Of a stretch of DNA of 64,000 nt, positions 8,614-17,557 are shown one piece after another. The notes beneath the pieces were generated by a model that was given only the letters and a program-made list of their open reading frames with translations, did no database searches and was not told the DNA's origin. Positions within the stretch are counted from its first letter, which is position 1, and the number at the start of each line of letters is the position of its first letter. This DNA is from Cytophagales bacterium (GTDB lineage: Bacteria > Bacteroidota > Bacteroidia > Cytophagales > Bernardetiaceae). The DNA lies in contig RDZD01000011.1 of NCBI GenBank assembly GCA_004293815.1, positions 62,001 through 126,000 on the forward strand, read 5' to 3'. The translations under genes were made by a program, and so were the position numbers.

Positions 8614-9876
8614 TTAAGCATCTAGGTAGTGACGAATAGTCCTGAAAACTTTTTCTAGCTCATCCGCAGAAGTGCAGTAGGGCGGAATAGTATAAATGAC
8701 ATTGCCCAAAGGGCGCAAAAGCACACCTTTATTGAGAAAATAACGATAAAGATCTTGCCTTTCTTCGTTAAAGTATGAAGTCTGGTGCTGATTTTGCAGC
8801 TCAATGGCTAGAATAGTACCTTGTGTGCGAACCTCGCGAACACGCTTATGAGAGGCTATTTCTTGAGCAAAATGCTGGTTTTGAGAAGTAATACGCGTAA
8901 TAGCTTGCTGTGTTTGAGGCTGTAAGAGCAGCTCAAGGCTGGCCAAAGCCACTGCACAGGCCAAAGGGTTTGCGGTAAAAGAGTGACCATGAAAAAAGGT
9001 CTTTAAAAAATCTTGATTTCGAAAAAAAGCATATATAGGCTCACTTACTAAAGTAAGCCCAAGCGGCATGTAACCGCCCGTTAAGCCTTTAGACAAACAG
9101 ACCAAGTCGGGTTGAGTGGTCAGATGATGAGATGCAAAATGTGCGCCAGTACGCCCAAAACCTGTCATCACTTCGTCTGCAATACAAAAAGCACCGCTTT
9201 TTTTCGCCATTTGCATCAGTACTTCCAAATATTCTGCCCCATACATTCTCATGCCCGCCGCCCCTTGTACAAGAGGCTCAAAAATAAAAGCTGCCACGTC
9301 GTTTGTGCTCAAATAGGCTTGCATTTTTTCATAAACAGCCAAATGGTTATCCGCAGTGGGTAGCTCTAGAAACTGAACCTCAAAAAGCAGTTCAAAAAAA
9401 GGCTGATTGAAAGGATTTCTATCGCCCACCGACATGGCACCGAAGGTGTCACCGTGATAAGCACCTTCAAAAGCAATAATTTTGAGGCGTGGTTGGTCGC
9501 GATTATAAAAATACTGCAAAGCTATTTTGAGGGCAACCTCTACCGCAGTACTACCATTATCTGAAAAAAAAGCCTTTCCCTGTGGCAAACCGAACAGCTT
9601 GAGTATTTTCTCAGCCAAATTCACAGCAGGCGCATGCGTAAAACCTGCAAAAATAACATGCTCTAAATCAATTGCTTGTTTACTGAGAGCCTCATTTAAA
9701 ATCGGGTTGGCATGTCCGTGTAAGTTTACCCACCATGAAGAAATGGCATCAATGATAGGCTCGCCCTCGTAAGGATAGAGCCAAACGCCTTTCGCTGAGC
9801 GGATTGGTATGGCCTCATAGCCTCTCATCTGTGGCGTAAAAGGATGCCACACATATTGTTGGTCGCGCTCTAACAT
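8614..9876 (-). CDS. bioA: Adenosylmethionine-8-amino-7-oxononanoate aminotransferase
   Basis: A 420-residue PLP-dependent class III aminotransferase that makes 7,8-diaminopelargonate from KAPA with SAM as amino donor, in biotin synthesis. BioA hallmarks are the N-terminal VWHPFTPQ, SSWWVNLHGHAN, the DEVMTGFGRTG loop (about 234) and the PLP lysine in LSKGLTGGYMPLG (Lys263). Length is normal for the family. No other bio gene is nearby, so the rest of the pathway must be encoded elsewhere. It lies downstream of the crtW-like gene on the same strand with a 32-bp gap, so they may be cotranscribed without a clear functional link. Confidence 0.95.
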   Translation of the reverse strand: MLERDQQYVWHPFTPQMRGYEAIPIRSAKGVWLYPYEGEPIIDAISSWWVNLHGHANPILNEALSKQAIDLEHVIFAGFTHAPAVNLAEKILKLFGLPQGKAFFSDNGSTAVEVALKIALQYFYNRDQPRLKIIAFEGAYHGDTFGAMSVGDRNPFNQPFFELLFEVQFLELPTADNHLAVYEKMQAYLSTNDVAAFIFEPLVQGAAGMRMYGAEYLEVLMQMAKKSGAFCIADEVMTGFGRTGAHFASHHLTTQPDLVCLSKGLTGGYMPLGLTLVSEPIYAFFRNQDFLKTFFHGHSFTANPLACAVALASLELLLQPQTQQAITRITSQNQHFAQEIASHKRVREVRTQGTILAIELQNQHQTSYFNEERQDLYRYFLNKGVLLRPLGNVIYTIPPYCTSADELEKVFRTIRHYLDA

Positions 9877-9908
9877 ATAACTGACTCAAAAACAAATATT
9901 TAAACCCA

Positions 9909-10577
9909 TCAAGATTTTTTGAGTGAGTAAAGCTTCCACCAAGGCGTGGCAGGTGAATCATGGTGCTCATAGTGATACCCAAAAAAGTAGCAACTCAAAA
10001 AAGCTAACAAATGATTTCTGGGCATCGACACAGATTTATGTTTGTTCTCAGGACTATGGCGGTGTGGGATGAATGTGCCAAAGTAAAACAGTTGGAACGT
10101 GGCCAATACAGATGGCAAAGCCCAAAAAATAGCCACATTAGTCTGTTCAAATACCAAAGACAAAGCGTTGAATAACAAGGCCATTAATAAAATTTGCCAC
10201 CAAGTGATGTATTGTTTTGCAAAACTCCAGTACCAAAGCCAAAAAGAGCCTCCATGATAATCAGGGTCTTGTTCTGTACCAACAAAGCGGTGATGCAGAT
10301 GGTGTTTTTGATTTAATGTGGGGTAGTAGTTAAGGGCGAAAAGAGCTGCACAGAGCGTACCCATAGCGGTGTTGAGTGTTCGGTGCTTGCACACAGTGCC
10401 GTGCATTGCATCGTGAGCGGTGATAAAAATCCCCGTGTAAAGATGTGTCTGAATCAGAAATGCTATGTAAGGCCAAACAGAGAGCCAATCAATGGTATGA
10501 TTGAGCCAGAAAAAAAGATGTGTGCTCCAAAGGCTAAGTATCAAAATGCCAATCAGAAGGCCGTAATAAGATTTCAT
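9909..10577 (-). CDS. crtW: CrtW-type beta-carotene ketolase / fatty acid desaturase family
   Basis: A 222-residue integral membrane di-iron enzyme. The histidine boxes are AHDAMHG (about 54-60), HHLHHR (about 92-97) and the C-terminal YHYEHHDSP, together with FYFGTFIPHR. This set and the short length match beta-carotene 4-ketolases of the CrtW group better than acyl-lipid desaturases. CrtW adds keto groups to beta-carotene or zeaxanthin, giving canthaxanthin or astaxanthin-like pigments. No other carotenoid gene is present. The start overlaps the stop of the upstream DUF4834 gene by 4 bp (ATGA), so translation is probably coupled. The main alternative is a carotenoid or lipid hydroxylase of the same superfamily. 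Confidence 0.85.
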   Translation of the reverse strand: MKSYYGLLIGILILSLWSTHLFFWLNHTIDWLSVWPYIAFLIQTHLYTGIFITAHDAMHGTVCKHRTLNTAMGTLCAALFALNYYPTLNQKHHLHHRFVGTEQDPDYHGGSFWLWYWSFAKQYITWWQILLMALLFNALSLVFEQTNVAIFWALPSVLATFQLFYFGTFIPHRHSPENKHKSVSMPRNHLLAFLSCYFFGYHYEHHDSPATPWWKLYSLKKS

Positions 10578-10804
10578 GGTTTGGGTGTGAGGTCTTCGTA
10601 GTCATCAAAATCATCGGGTGCGCGTTGGCTACCACCTCTGTTATAACTACCAAAAGGCTCGGCTTGTTTTGAGGTTTGCTTTTCTATAACTGTTTTTACC
10701 AATTTTTGCAGCAATTTAGGCGCGAAAAACTTAATTGCCGCTTTTAAAACCCATTTAAGCAGGAAAAACAAGCATATAGAGACCAGCAAAAACTTTAAGA
10801 ACAT
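10574..10804 (-). CDS. DUF4834-like small membrane protein
   Basis: A 76-residue protein with one N-terminal membrane helix (FLLVSICLFFLLKWVLKAA), a short amphipathic basic segment, and a glycine, arginine and acidic tail (RGGSQRAPDDFDDYED). This resembles the small Bacteroidota family DUF4834. It overlaps the crtW-like start by 4 bp, which suggests one transcript and coupled translation. The function is unknown. Confidence 0.7.
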   Translation of the reverse strand: MFLKFLLVSICLFFLLKWVLKAAIKFFAPKLLQKLVKTVIEKQTSKQAEPFGSYNRGGSQRAPDDFDDYEDLTPKP

Positions 10805-10832
10805 AGTGGAACTGTTTTAGAATAAAAAATCT

Positions 10833-11996
10833 CTAATTTTTGTTCAATGTCAAGAGGTCTTCAATGCCAGGCAGTTTGCGATGTCCCCATTTACCCAAAA
10901 TTAAACCGTCATTGAGATATAGCAAGCAAGGGTTCGTACGCGCCATAGTCTTGAGTAAGGTGCCATCAGCCATATAAACCGTTGCAGCCAGCTGTACATC
11001 GTGCTTAAACTCTTCTAGCTTGCCGCTGCCGTCGTCCCACATAAGAGCAATAACCTGAATACCAGCTTTTTCAGAAGCTGCTGCAAGCTTATTGATTTCT
11101 ACAAACGACTCACGATCAGCTTTATTGAAGTTCGGTATAATAACAAAAAGCTGTTTTCCTTTCAGAGAGTCTGCCGTAAAGTTTAAACTGTCATTAAAAT
11201 ACACAAAATCGCTGATTTTGGGTGTAGATTCCTCAGGATTAAGCGTGACCATTTCTTTAAACTTGTAACTTTTGTCAGTTGGATATTTATCAAATACGAT
11301 ATCTTTGCCGTCTTTGGTCATAATATACTGAAAAATAGGTGGCTTTTCAGGCTTAGATTGCTTGATGATGCTCTTACCAACTGCGTAGGGCATAAAGTCA
11401 AGATAAGGCATGTACATAACCGCTAACACGGCCAATAAAACGGACAGCACCAAGCCACCCAGAACCGTACTTTGGGTGAGAGCAGAACTATCGTTGCGCA
11501 TAATGCGGGGCTGTACGAGCAAAAACAAAATCATGGCATCAAGCACTAAATCTTTGTAAAAGGAATGCCAAGGTTTGAGTTGTATGAAAGTACCAAAGCA
11601 ACCACAATCGCGAACCGCATCGGTATAAGCTGAATAAAATGTCAGAAAAGAAAAGAAAATCATGAGCAATAGCAGCAGCCAAAGTGTGGGTATACGGCGG
11701 TAGTTGATGAGTAGAGCCAAACCCAAAACCACCTCTAGCACACACATGGCAATGCCTATATGCAAGGCAAAGGGTACAAAAGCATGAAAAAACGGACTGA
11801 TTCTGTTTGCAAATACCTCAAAATACTCTTCCATTTTGAGGGCTGTGCCTATAGGATCATTAATTTTGATAAGCCCAGAAAATATCATTAGTCCACCCAA
11901 AAGCATGATAACAAGATAGTTGAGCAAGGTTAACCACACAGGACTACGGGGTGCTTGTGGTTCTGAAACGAAGGATTCGGCAGTTGCGCTAGTCAT
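10833..11996 (-). CDS. DoxX/MauE-like membrane protein with thioredoxin-like C-terminus (BT_3928 family)
   Basis: A 387-residue protein. The N-terminal half has four to five membrane helices of the DoxX/MauE type (GGLMIFSGLIKINDP, then FHAFVPFALHIGIA and VLEVVLGLALLINY). A conserved-looking AVRDCGCFG holds two cysteines, as in redox-linked DoxX proteins. The C-terminal half looks like a thioredoxin-type domain without a CxxC pair (LFVIIPNFNKADRESF, then a single Cys in TNPCLLYLNDG). Such fusions are common in Bacteroidota as the 'BT_3928 family' and are thought to have a membrane redox role. The ATG at 11996 is chosen over an in-frame start 12 codons upstream. It precedes the DUF4834 gene by 28 bp, probably in one operon. 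Confidence 0.8.
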   Translation of the reverse strand: MTSATAESFVSEPQAPRSPVWLTLLNYLVIMLLGGLMIFSGLIKINDPIGTALKMEEYFEVFANRISPFFHAFVPFALHIGIAMCVLEVVLGLALLINYRRIPTLWLLLLLMIFFSFLTFYSAYTDAVRDCGCFGTFIQLKPWHSFYKDLVLDAMILFLLVQPRIMRNDSSALTQSTVLGGLVLSVLLAVLAVMYMPYLDFMPYAVGKSIIKQSKPEKPPIFQYIMTKDGKDIVFDKYPTDKSYKFKEMVTLNPEESTPKISDFVYFNDSLNFTADSLKGKQLFVIIPNFNKADRESFVEINKLAAASEKAGIQVIALMWDDGSGKLEEFKHDVQLAATVYMADGTLLKTMARTNPCLLYLNDGLILGKWGHRKLPGIEDLLTLNKN

Positions 11997-12367
11997 TCTT
12001 TTTATATTTTGGATGCTAAATTTTGCGCACAAAAATACTGATTTATTGATAAAGAGAAAACTTTAGCAAGCCTCAAAACCCTAAAAATCCTTAAAATATT
12101 GTTTTTCTGATTATAAAGCTCTCATCATGTTCAAAGAAGCTGCTAAACGACTTATGACTCTAGTCATTTTTTTCATCTAATAAACAAAAAGACTGTGGGA
12201 GGTGCTGTTTCTTTTTGCTGAACGCTGAAAAAGATTGAACAGTTTTCTGAACAAAATAGTTTAACCACCACATCGCATCTGCTAGAAAAACACTAGCTTT
12301 GCGCCTTAAATTAAAGCCCAACGCAAACCATTTTAAGCGATTTTTTAAAAATAGAAGAAAATAAACT
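11997..12367. other. Intergenic, divergent promoter region
   Basis: About 370 bp between the divergent DoxX-like gene and bshA. A 73-codon minus-strand frame here overlaps the bshA start and shows no protein-like features. The only recognisable element is a TAGCTTTG -7 box upstream of bshA. Confidence 0.55.
12294..12301 (+). promoter_or_regulatory. Possible -7 element of the bshA promoter
   Basis: TAGCTTTG matches the Bacteroidota -7 consensus TAnnTTTG and lies 67 bp upstream of the bshA ATG. No clear TTTG -33 box is at the right distance, so support is weak. Confidence 0.35.
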
Positions 12368-13522
12368 ATGAAAATAGGCATTATATGCTACCCTACGTTT
12401 GGTGGCAGCGGCGTAGTGGCCACAGAACTCGGCAAAGCTCTGGCGCAAAAAGGGCATAAAGTTCACTTCATCACTTACGACCAACCCAACCGTTTAGATT
12501 TCTTCTCTGAAAATATTTTTTATCACAAAGTAGAAATACGTTCTTATCCGCTTTTCAAATACCCCTCCTACGAGTTGTCTTTAGCCAGCAAAATTGTTCA
12601 TGTGGTGCAATATGAAAAATTAGACGTGCTGCATGTGCATTATGCCATTCCACACGCTTCAGCAGCATTTATGGCACGGCAAATACTGGCTTCTAAGGGC
12701 ATCATTATTCCATTTGTAACCACACTTCATGGCACAGATATCACACTAGTGGGCAAGGATGAAAGCTACGAGCCTGTTGTGACATTTTCTATAAACGAAT
12801 CTAACGCCGTCACGAGTGTTTCAGATAGTCTTAAAAATGAAACCTATGAATACTTTGCTGTGCAAAAGCAGATAGAGGTGATTCCCAACTTCATAGACTT
12901 AACGCGTTTCAAGAAACAGAAAAAAGACCATTTCAAAAGAGCTATATGCCCAAACAATGAAAAATTACTCATTCACACCTCCAATTTTCGCAAAGTAAAA
13001 CGTGTGGAAGATGTCATTCAGATTTTTGACCGAGTAAGGCAAGAAATACCTGCCAAGCTGCTTTTTGTGGGCGATGGCCCTGAAAGGCAACGCGCGGAGG
13101 CTTTGTCCAAAGAGTTGAAAATGAATGAATCTGTGCGCTTTTTGGGTGAAATAGGTGAGATAGAAGAAGTTTTATCCGTCAGTGATTTATTCTTAATGCC
13201 TTCAGAAAAGGAGAGTTTTGGTTTAGCAGCTCTTGAGGCTATGGCCTGTGAAGTGCCTGTGGTATCGAGCAATGCTGGTGGTATTCCTGAGTTGAATATT
13301 CATGGCAAAACTGGCTTTATGAGCCAAGTAGGTGATGTAGAAGATATGATCAAAAATGCGTTGCTGATACTTGACGACAATAATTTATCAACCTTCAAAG
13401 CCAATGCGCTCTTGCGTGCACAAGAGTTTACCCTTGACAAGATTTTGCCTCGCTACGAAGCAGTCTACGAAAGAGTTTTGCTAGAGAGCCGACGAGCAGA
13501 TAAAAAAAGCAAGCAGTCTTAA
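12368..13522 (+). CDS. bshA: N-acetyl-alpha-D-glucosaminyl L-malate synthase
   Basis: A 384-residue GT4-family glycosyltransferase that joins GlcNAc from UDP-GlcNAc to L-malate, the first step of bacillithiol synthesis. The N-terminus GIICYPTFGGSGVVATELG is the BshA signature. The C-terminal domain has HTSNFRKVKR, VGDGPER and the GT4 EX7E region ESFGLAALEAMACE. Length and start are normal. It suggests that this organism uses bacillithiol as a low-molecular-weight thiol. No bshB or bshC is nearby. ccmC follows 63 bp downstream with its own possible promoter. Confidence 0.95.
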   Translation: MKIGIICYPTFGGSGVVATELGKALAQKGHKVHFITYDQPNRLDFFSENIFYHKVEIRSYPLFKYPSYELSLASKIVHVVQYEKLDVLHVHYAIPHASAAFMARQILASKGIIIPFVTTLHGTDITLVGKDESYEPVVTFSINESNAVTSVSDSLKNETYEYFAVQKQIEVIPNFIDLTRFKKQKKDHFKRAICPNNEKLLIHTSNFRKVKRVEDVIQIFDRVRQEIPAKLLFVGDGPERQRAEALSKELKMNESVRFLGEIGEIEEVLSVSDLFLMPSEKESFGLAALEAMACEVPVVSSNAGGIPELNIHGKTGFMSQVGDVEDMIKNALLILDDNNLSTFKANALLRAQEFTLDKILPRYEAVYERVLLESRRADKKSKQS

Positions 13523-13540
13523 CTTTTACAATTTTCTATT

Positions 13541-13548
13541 TACCTTTG
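13541..13548 (+). promoter_or_regulatory. Possible -7 element of the ccmC operon
   Basis: TACCTTTG matches TAnnTTTG, 38 bp before the ccmC ATG in the short gap after bshA. The -33 side is only T-rich, without a clear TTTG. Confidence 0.4.
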
Positions 13549-13585
13549 TGCAACCAATCAAATAGCCATTTAGTAAGGTCTCAAG

Positions 13586-14248
13586 ATGTTCAATCTTTTT
13601 TATAAGATATTTACGATAGTCATTTTAGTTTTTGTGGTTTTGGCAGGTTTACTCAACGACGCACCCCGCCTAAATATTCTTAACGAAACCATCAGAAACT
13701 TGCATTTTCATGTGCCTATGTGGTTTGGGATGCTCTTTATGCTCTTGGCTTCTATGGTTTATTCGGTGAGATACCTGCGCAATGCCAGACCTGAAGATGA
13801 TATTTGGGCGAGAGAGTTGGCTCATGTGGGTTTGTTGTTTGGTGTTTTAGGCTTGCTCACAGGGATGTGGTGGGCGCAATTCACATGGGGCAAGTTTTGG
13901 AGTGGAGATCCCAAACAAAACGCCTCAGCTGTGGCCATGCTGATCTATTTAGCCTATTTTCTCCTTCGTAATTCCTTTGATGATTTTGGCAAAGGCGCAC
14001 GCATTGCGGCAGTATTCAATATTTTTGCTTTTGCCACCTACGTTCCTCTCATTTACATACTACCACGACTCACCAACTCGCTGCACCCTGGTGCAAGTGG
14101 CAATCCAGGCTTTAATGCTTACGACCTTGACAGCCAGTTGCGTTATGTCTTTTATCCAGCTGTCTTGGGCTGGTCCATGTTGGGCTTTTGGATAGCTCAT
14201 ACACGCAAGCGAATGGCTTTGCTGTGGTTCAAAATTGACGCTCTTTAA
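13586..14248 (+). CDS. ccmC: Cytochrome c biogenesis heme-handling protein CcmC/CcsA
   Basis: A 220-residue protein with six membrane helices. It carries the tryptophan-rich heme-handling motif as WGKFWSGDPKQNAS (about 109-122) and flanking histidines (LHFHVPMW near 36-43). CcmC places heme on the CcmE chaperone during cytochrome c maturation. It starts a plus-strand group with ccmD-like, pnuC and an AAA+ ATPase. The other ccm genes are not adjacent. Family assignment is strong. Confidence 0.9.
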   Translation: MFNLFYKIFTIVILVFVVLAGLLNDAPRLNILNETIRNLHFHVPMWFGMLFMLLASMVYSVRYLRNARPEDDIWARELAHVGLLFGVLGLLTGMWWAQFTWGKFWSGDPKQNASAVAMLIYLAYFLLRNSFDDFGKGARIAAVFNIFAFATYVPLIYILPRLTNSLHPGASGNPGFNAYDLDSQLRYVFYPAVLGWSMLGFWIAHTRKRMALLWFKIDAL

Positions 14249-14279
14249 AAAAAATATCCAGTCATAAATTCAAACATCA

Positions 14280-14600
14280 ATGAGCAAAATGCTTTTTTCT
14301 CAAACAAAACCTCTTTTGCATAAAGTCGCTATTGGCTTGTTAGCCTTGCTATCCTTTTTTTGTGCTCTTCCTACATCTGTTTCGGCACAAAATAGCAACG
14401 GAAAAATAGAAATCACTCAAAACGATTACAGCAACCAGAGTGTAGAAATGGCTGATGTTTTCCGACAAGACGGCAAAATTTATGTCGTGGTGGTTGTCAT
14501 TCTCACGCTCCTCTTTGGCATTTTTGTATATCTTTTTTGGCTAGAAAAACGCTTGACAAAGCTCGAAAAAGACATGCCAGAGTCCAATATGAATCGCTAA
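14280..14600 (+). CDS. CcmD family protein
   Basis: A 106-residue protein with an N-terminal hydrophobic signal-like segment (residues 11-37) and a second membrane helix near 63-85 (KIYVVVVVILTLLFGIFVYLF), followed by a charged coiled tail (LEKRLTKLEKD). This C-terminal part is typical of the CcmD family, which helps release holo-CcmE during heme delivery. It lies 31 bp after ccmC, as expected for a partner gene. It is longer than proteobacterial CcmD because of the N-terminal extension, which is common in Bacteroidota. Confidence 0.8.
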   Translation: MSKMLFSQTKPLLHKVAIGLLALLSFFCALPTSVSAQNSNGKIEITQNDYSNQSVEMADVFRQDGKIYVVVVVILTLLFGIFVYLFWLEKRLTKLEKDMPESNMNR

Positions 14601-15209
14601 ATGCTTATAGAGCAACTTACTTCTCAGCCTCCTGTTTTTTGGCTTGAAGCCTTAGGAGCTTTACTCAGTATGCTCTCCGTTTGGCTAAATACCCAGCTAA
14701 GTCGTGCTGGTATGCTGGTTGGCGCAACGGCTTGTATTCTGTATGCCTGTGTTTTTTTCCTTGTCACTCCACCCATGTATGGGCAAAGCTTTTTACAATT
14801 ATTTTTCTGTCTGGCTAGCGTCTACGGTTTTTGGTTTTGGGGTCAGACCAATCAAACATCTTTTGTTAGTCTTAGTTCGGTGGCCGTACAAGGGCTTTGG
14901 TTCTTTATGGGCTGTGTTCTAAGTATTTTGGTTGTGTCCTTTTTATCTATTTTTAGCGACCTTTCAGTCCACTTATTGATAGATGCTACCCTAACGGCGT
15001 TTAGTTTGGTGGCGCAATATCTTCTTGTCAAAAAGCATCTCGAGAATTGGCTCTATTGGTTTTTTATAAACATTTTTTCTAGTTTTTGGTTTGCTTACAG
15101 TAATCTCTGGTTTTCGGCTATTCTTTATCTTGTTTTGGCCATTCTTGCGCTTAAAGGCTATCAAAGCTGGCAGAATATGCTGAAACAACCCAAGCAAAAA
15201 TCTACATAG
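14601..15209 (+). CDS. pnuC: Nicotinamide riboside / NMN transporter PnuC
   Basis: A 202-residue inner-membrane protein with six to seven helices. PnuC features are WLEALGALLSMLSVWLN at the start, YGFWFWGQ in the middle and LENWLYWFFINIFSS in the last third. PnuC carries nicotinamide riboside for NAD salvage. The ATG directly follows the stop of the ccmD-like gene (TAA-ATG), so translational coupling is likely. Substrate specificity within the family (nicotinamide riboside, riboflavin or thiamine) cannot be settled. No riboswitch was seen upstream. Confidence 0.85.
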   Translation: MLIEQLTSQPPVFWLEALGALLSMLSVWLNTQLSRAGMLVGATACILYACVFFLVTPPMYGQSFLQLFFCLASVYGFWFWGQTNQTSFVSLSSVAVQGLWFFMGCVLSILVVSFLSIFSDLSVHLLIDATLTAFSLVAQYLLVKKHLENWLYWFFINIFSSFWFAYSNLWFSAILYLVLAILALKGYQSWQNMLKQPKQKST

Positions 15210-15226
15210 TATCTTCTTTGCCACCC

Positions 15227-16705
15227 ATGACAACAAGCAATATTACCACGTTAGGAGAACTCAAAAAATCTGGTTATCAAAGCCTAAGCATTAAAGACGA
15301 GCTTCGCAAAAATCTTATTGCGGCCATTAAAGCCAAAAAGAATCCTTTCGAGGAAGTGTATGGCTATGAGCACAGCGTTATTCCAGATCTTCAACGCGCC
15401 ATACTTTCCCGCCATAACATCAACTTGCTTGGGCTTAGAGGTCAAGCGAAAACCCGTTTAGCGCGTTTGATGGTCAATCTTTTGGACGAGTATGTACCTG
15501 TTGTAAAAGGCTCTGAAATAAATGACGACCCTCTCAAACCGCTTTCTATTTATGCCAAAGAGCTGATTGCTGAAAAGGCTGACCAAACTCCTATTGGCTG
15601 GCTGCACCGAAGCGAACGCTACACAGAAAAGCTCGCTACGCCAGATGTGAGCGTAGCTGATTTGGTAGGTGACCTAGACCCTATTAAAGCAGCCAACAAC
15701 AACCTCACTTACGCAGACGAGCGTGTGATTCATTTTGGGCTTATTCCTCGTTCGCATCGCGGTATTTTTGTTATCAATGAGCTTCCTGACTTACAGGCAC
15801 GTATTCAGGTGGCCTTGTTTAATATTCTGCAAGAAGGCGATATTCAAATCCGCGGCTTTAAATTGCGCCTGCCGCTTGATATTCAATTTGTATTTACAGC
15901 CAACCCCGAGGACTATACCAACCGAGGTAGCATTGTAACACCGCTCAAAGACCGTATAGGAAGCCAAATCCTTACACACTATCCTGAAAATATTGACATT
16001 GCCAAACGCATCACTCAACAAGAAGCCAAGCTGACTACTCACCAAAAAGAGCATTTGCATGTGCCTAATTTAGCCCTAGATCTTATAGAGCAAATTGCGT
16101 TTGAGGCACGCAACAGCGAGTATGTGGACGCTAAAAGCGGTGTTTCTGCTCGCTTGACAATCTCCGCCTATGAGAATTTGCTCAGTGCGGCAGAGCGGCG
16201 TTTATTTTTGAACAATGAAAAAAACACTTGTGTACGCATTGCAGATTTTATTGGTGTGCTGCCAGCTATTGCGGGTAAAATTGAACTCGTTTACGAAGGC
16301 GAGCAAACAGGAACAGCAATTGTGGCTCAGAACCTTATAGGCAAAGCTATCAGAACTCTTTTCTTGAAATATTTTCCAGATCCTGAGTCCGAAAAGAAGC
16401 TCAAAAAGAATACCTACAAACAAATTGTAGCGGCTTTTGACAAAGGTAAAAGCATAGACCTGCTACATGATCAAGGCGATGCACTTTTTCAAACCCAACT
16501 AGCCAACTTCCCTCATTTGGCAGAAACCCTCATAGACCTCTATCCTCAGTGCCCAAGCAAGGAACGTTACTTTTTTATGGAGTTTCTATTACACGGTTTG
16601 GCAGAATATTCTCTCATTTCTAAACATCCCTTGGCAGAAGGCTTGGCTTTTAAAGATTTCTTTAGCAGCATGCTTGGCCAGACGGAAGAAGAAGACTTAG
16701 ATTGA
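15227..16705 (+). CDS. MoxR / Mg-chelatase-I-like AAA+ ATPase
   Basis: A 492-residue AAA+ protein related to magnesium-chelatase subunit I and MoxR. The Walker A region reads GLRGQAKT (69-76), with Ala where Gly normally precedes the Lys. The Walker B region reads IFVINELPDL (180-189), with Asn in place of the first acidic residue. A sensor-1-like FTANPEDYTN and an arginine-bearing TPLKDRIGSQI follow. The C-terminal 200 residues are helical. The first ATG at 15227 is chosen over an upstream TTG. No VWA-domain partner gene is next door, which is unusual for MoxR systems. It is the last gene of the ccmC operon and ends 9 bp inside the convergent kinase gene. Confidence 0.8.
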   Translation: MTTSNITTLGELKKSGYQSLSIKDELRKNLIAAIKAKKNPFEEVYGYEHSVIPDLQRAILSRHNINLLGLRGQAKTRLARLMVNLLDEYVPVVKGSEINDDPLKPLSIYAKELIAEKADQTPIGWLHRSERYTEKLATPDVSVADLVGDLDPIKAANNNLTYADERVIHFGLIPRSHRGIFVINELPDLQARIQVALFNILQEGDIQIRGFKLRLPLDIQFVFTANPEDYTNRGSIVTPLKDRIGSQILTHYPENIDIAKRITQQEAKLTTHQKEHLHVPNLALDLIEQIAFEARNSEYVDAKSGVSARLTISAYENLLSAAERRLFLNNEKNTCVRIADFIGVLPAIAGKIELVYEGEQTGTAIVAQNLIGKAIRTLFLKYFPDPESEKKLKKNTYKQIVAAFDKGKSIDLLHDQGDALFQTQLANFPHLAETLIDLYPQCPSKERYFFMEFLLHGLAEYSLISKHPLAEGLAFKDFFSSMLGQTEEEDLD

Positions 16706-17557
16706 TGCTTTTTCTTGATGATAAGCCACAAGCCCATGAATCGGCTTACGAACAATTTTACCCATTTTAAGCCCCATGCTTTGTACAGCTATGCCCAGTT
16801 CTGGGGCAAAAAACTCAGCTATTGAGCCTGTAAAATTCAGAGGAATATTTTCTGTAGACCCAAACGCTAGGATATGGTTTGTCAAAAACTGCTGAAAAGC
16901 GGTCTGTAAAAGAGCTTGGCTATAAGATTCGTTGCGAAAGACACTTAGTGTCTGCGCATGTTGTGCAAATTGCACATTAGGCATAGGAGTGTGGTAAGCT
17001 AATTCTAAGATGCGCTGACGGTTTAAACCCTGCCCCTCCAGATAGGCATGCAGCGGTGTATTTTGCAATTTACCATAAGCGAAGTCTGTGAGCAGTTGCT
17101 TGCCTAAAAAACCTGCGCCACCTTCATCACCAAGCCAAAAACCTAAACTGATAGCTTCTTTTGTAATATGTGTACCATCATAGAAACAGGCATTAGAGCC
17201 AGTACCAAGTATGCAGGCTATGCCTGGCTCACTCCCACACAAGGCGCGTGCCGCACCAAGTAAATCGTGCTCTACACGTACTTTGGCATGCGGGAAAACC
17301 TCCTCAAGTGAGACTTTGAGCAAGAGTTGTTTGTCTGGCAATGAGCAGCCCGAGCCGTAGAAATAAATTTCGTCAGGTTGGTGAATGCTTCGCAATAGCA
17401 TGAGTTCCTCTTTAAGAACTCTCAATAAGTCGTTTGCACTGATATAGTAAGGGTTAAGCCCTACTGTGCAGGCTTCTTCCTTGTGCGCAGTTTCATCAAA
17501 AAGACACCAATCCGTTTTGGTAGAACCGCTATCTGCCACCAAAATTTTCTTAGACAT
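16697..17557 (-). CDS. BadF/BadG/BcrA-type N-acetylglucosamine kinase-like protein
   Basis: A 286-residue ASKHA-fold kinase. The phosphate-1 motif is VADSGSTKTDWCLF (6-19), the phosphate-2 region is ACILGTGSNA, and GDEGGAGFLG follows, as in N-acetylglucosamine kinases of the BadF/BadG/BcrA/BcrD ATPase family. It probably phosphorylates an amino sugar from peptidoglycan or chitin turnover. The start overlaps the stop of the upstream acyltransferase gene by 8 bp, so the two are probably cotranscribed. The 3' end overlaps the convergent AAA+ gene by 9 bp. Confidence 0.85.
   Translation of the reverse strand: MSKKILVADSGSTKTDWCLFDETAHKEEACTVGLNPYYISANDLLRVLKEELMLLRSIHQPDEIYFYGSGCSLPDKQLLLKVSLEEVFPHAKVRVEHDLLGAARALCGSEPGIACILGTGSNACFYDGTHITKEAISLGFWLGDEGGAGFLGKQLLTDFAYGKLQNTPLHAYLEGQGLNRQRILELAYHTPMPNVQFAQHAQTLSVFRNESYSQALLQTAFQQFLTNHILAFGSTENIPLNFTGSIAEFFAPELGIAVQSMGLKMGKIVRKPIHGLVAYHQEKASI

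Noticed and set aside
12160-12381. 73-codon minus-strand frame
   Set aside because: It overlaps the bshA start and promoter region and looks like random AT-rich sequence.
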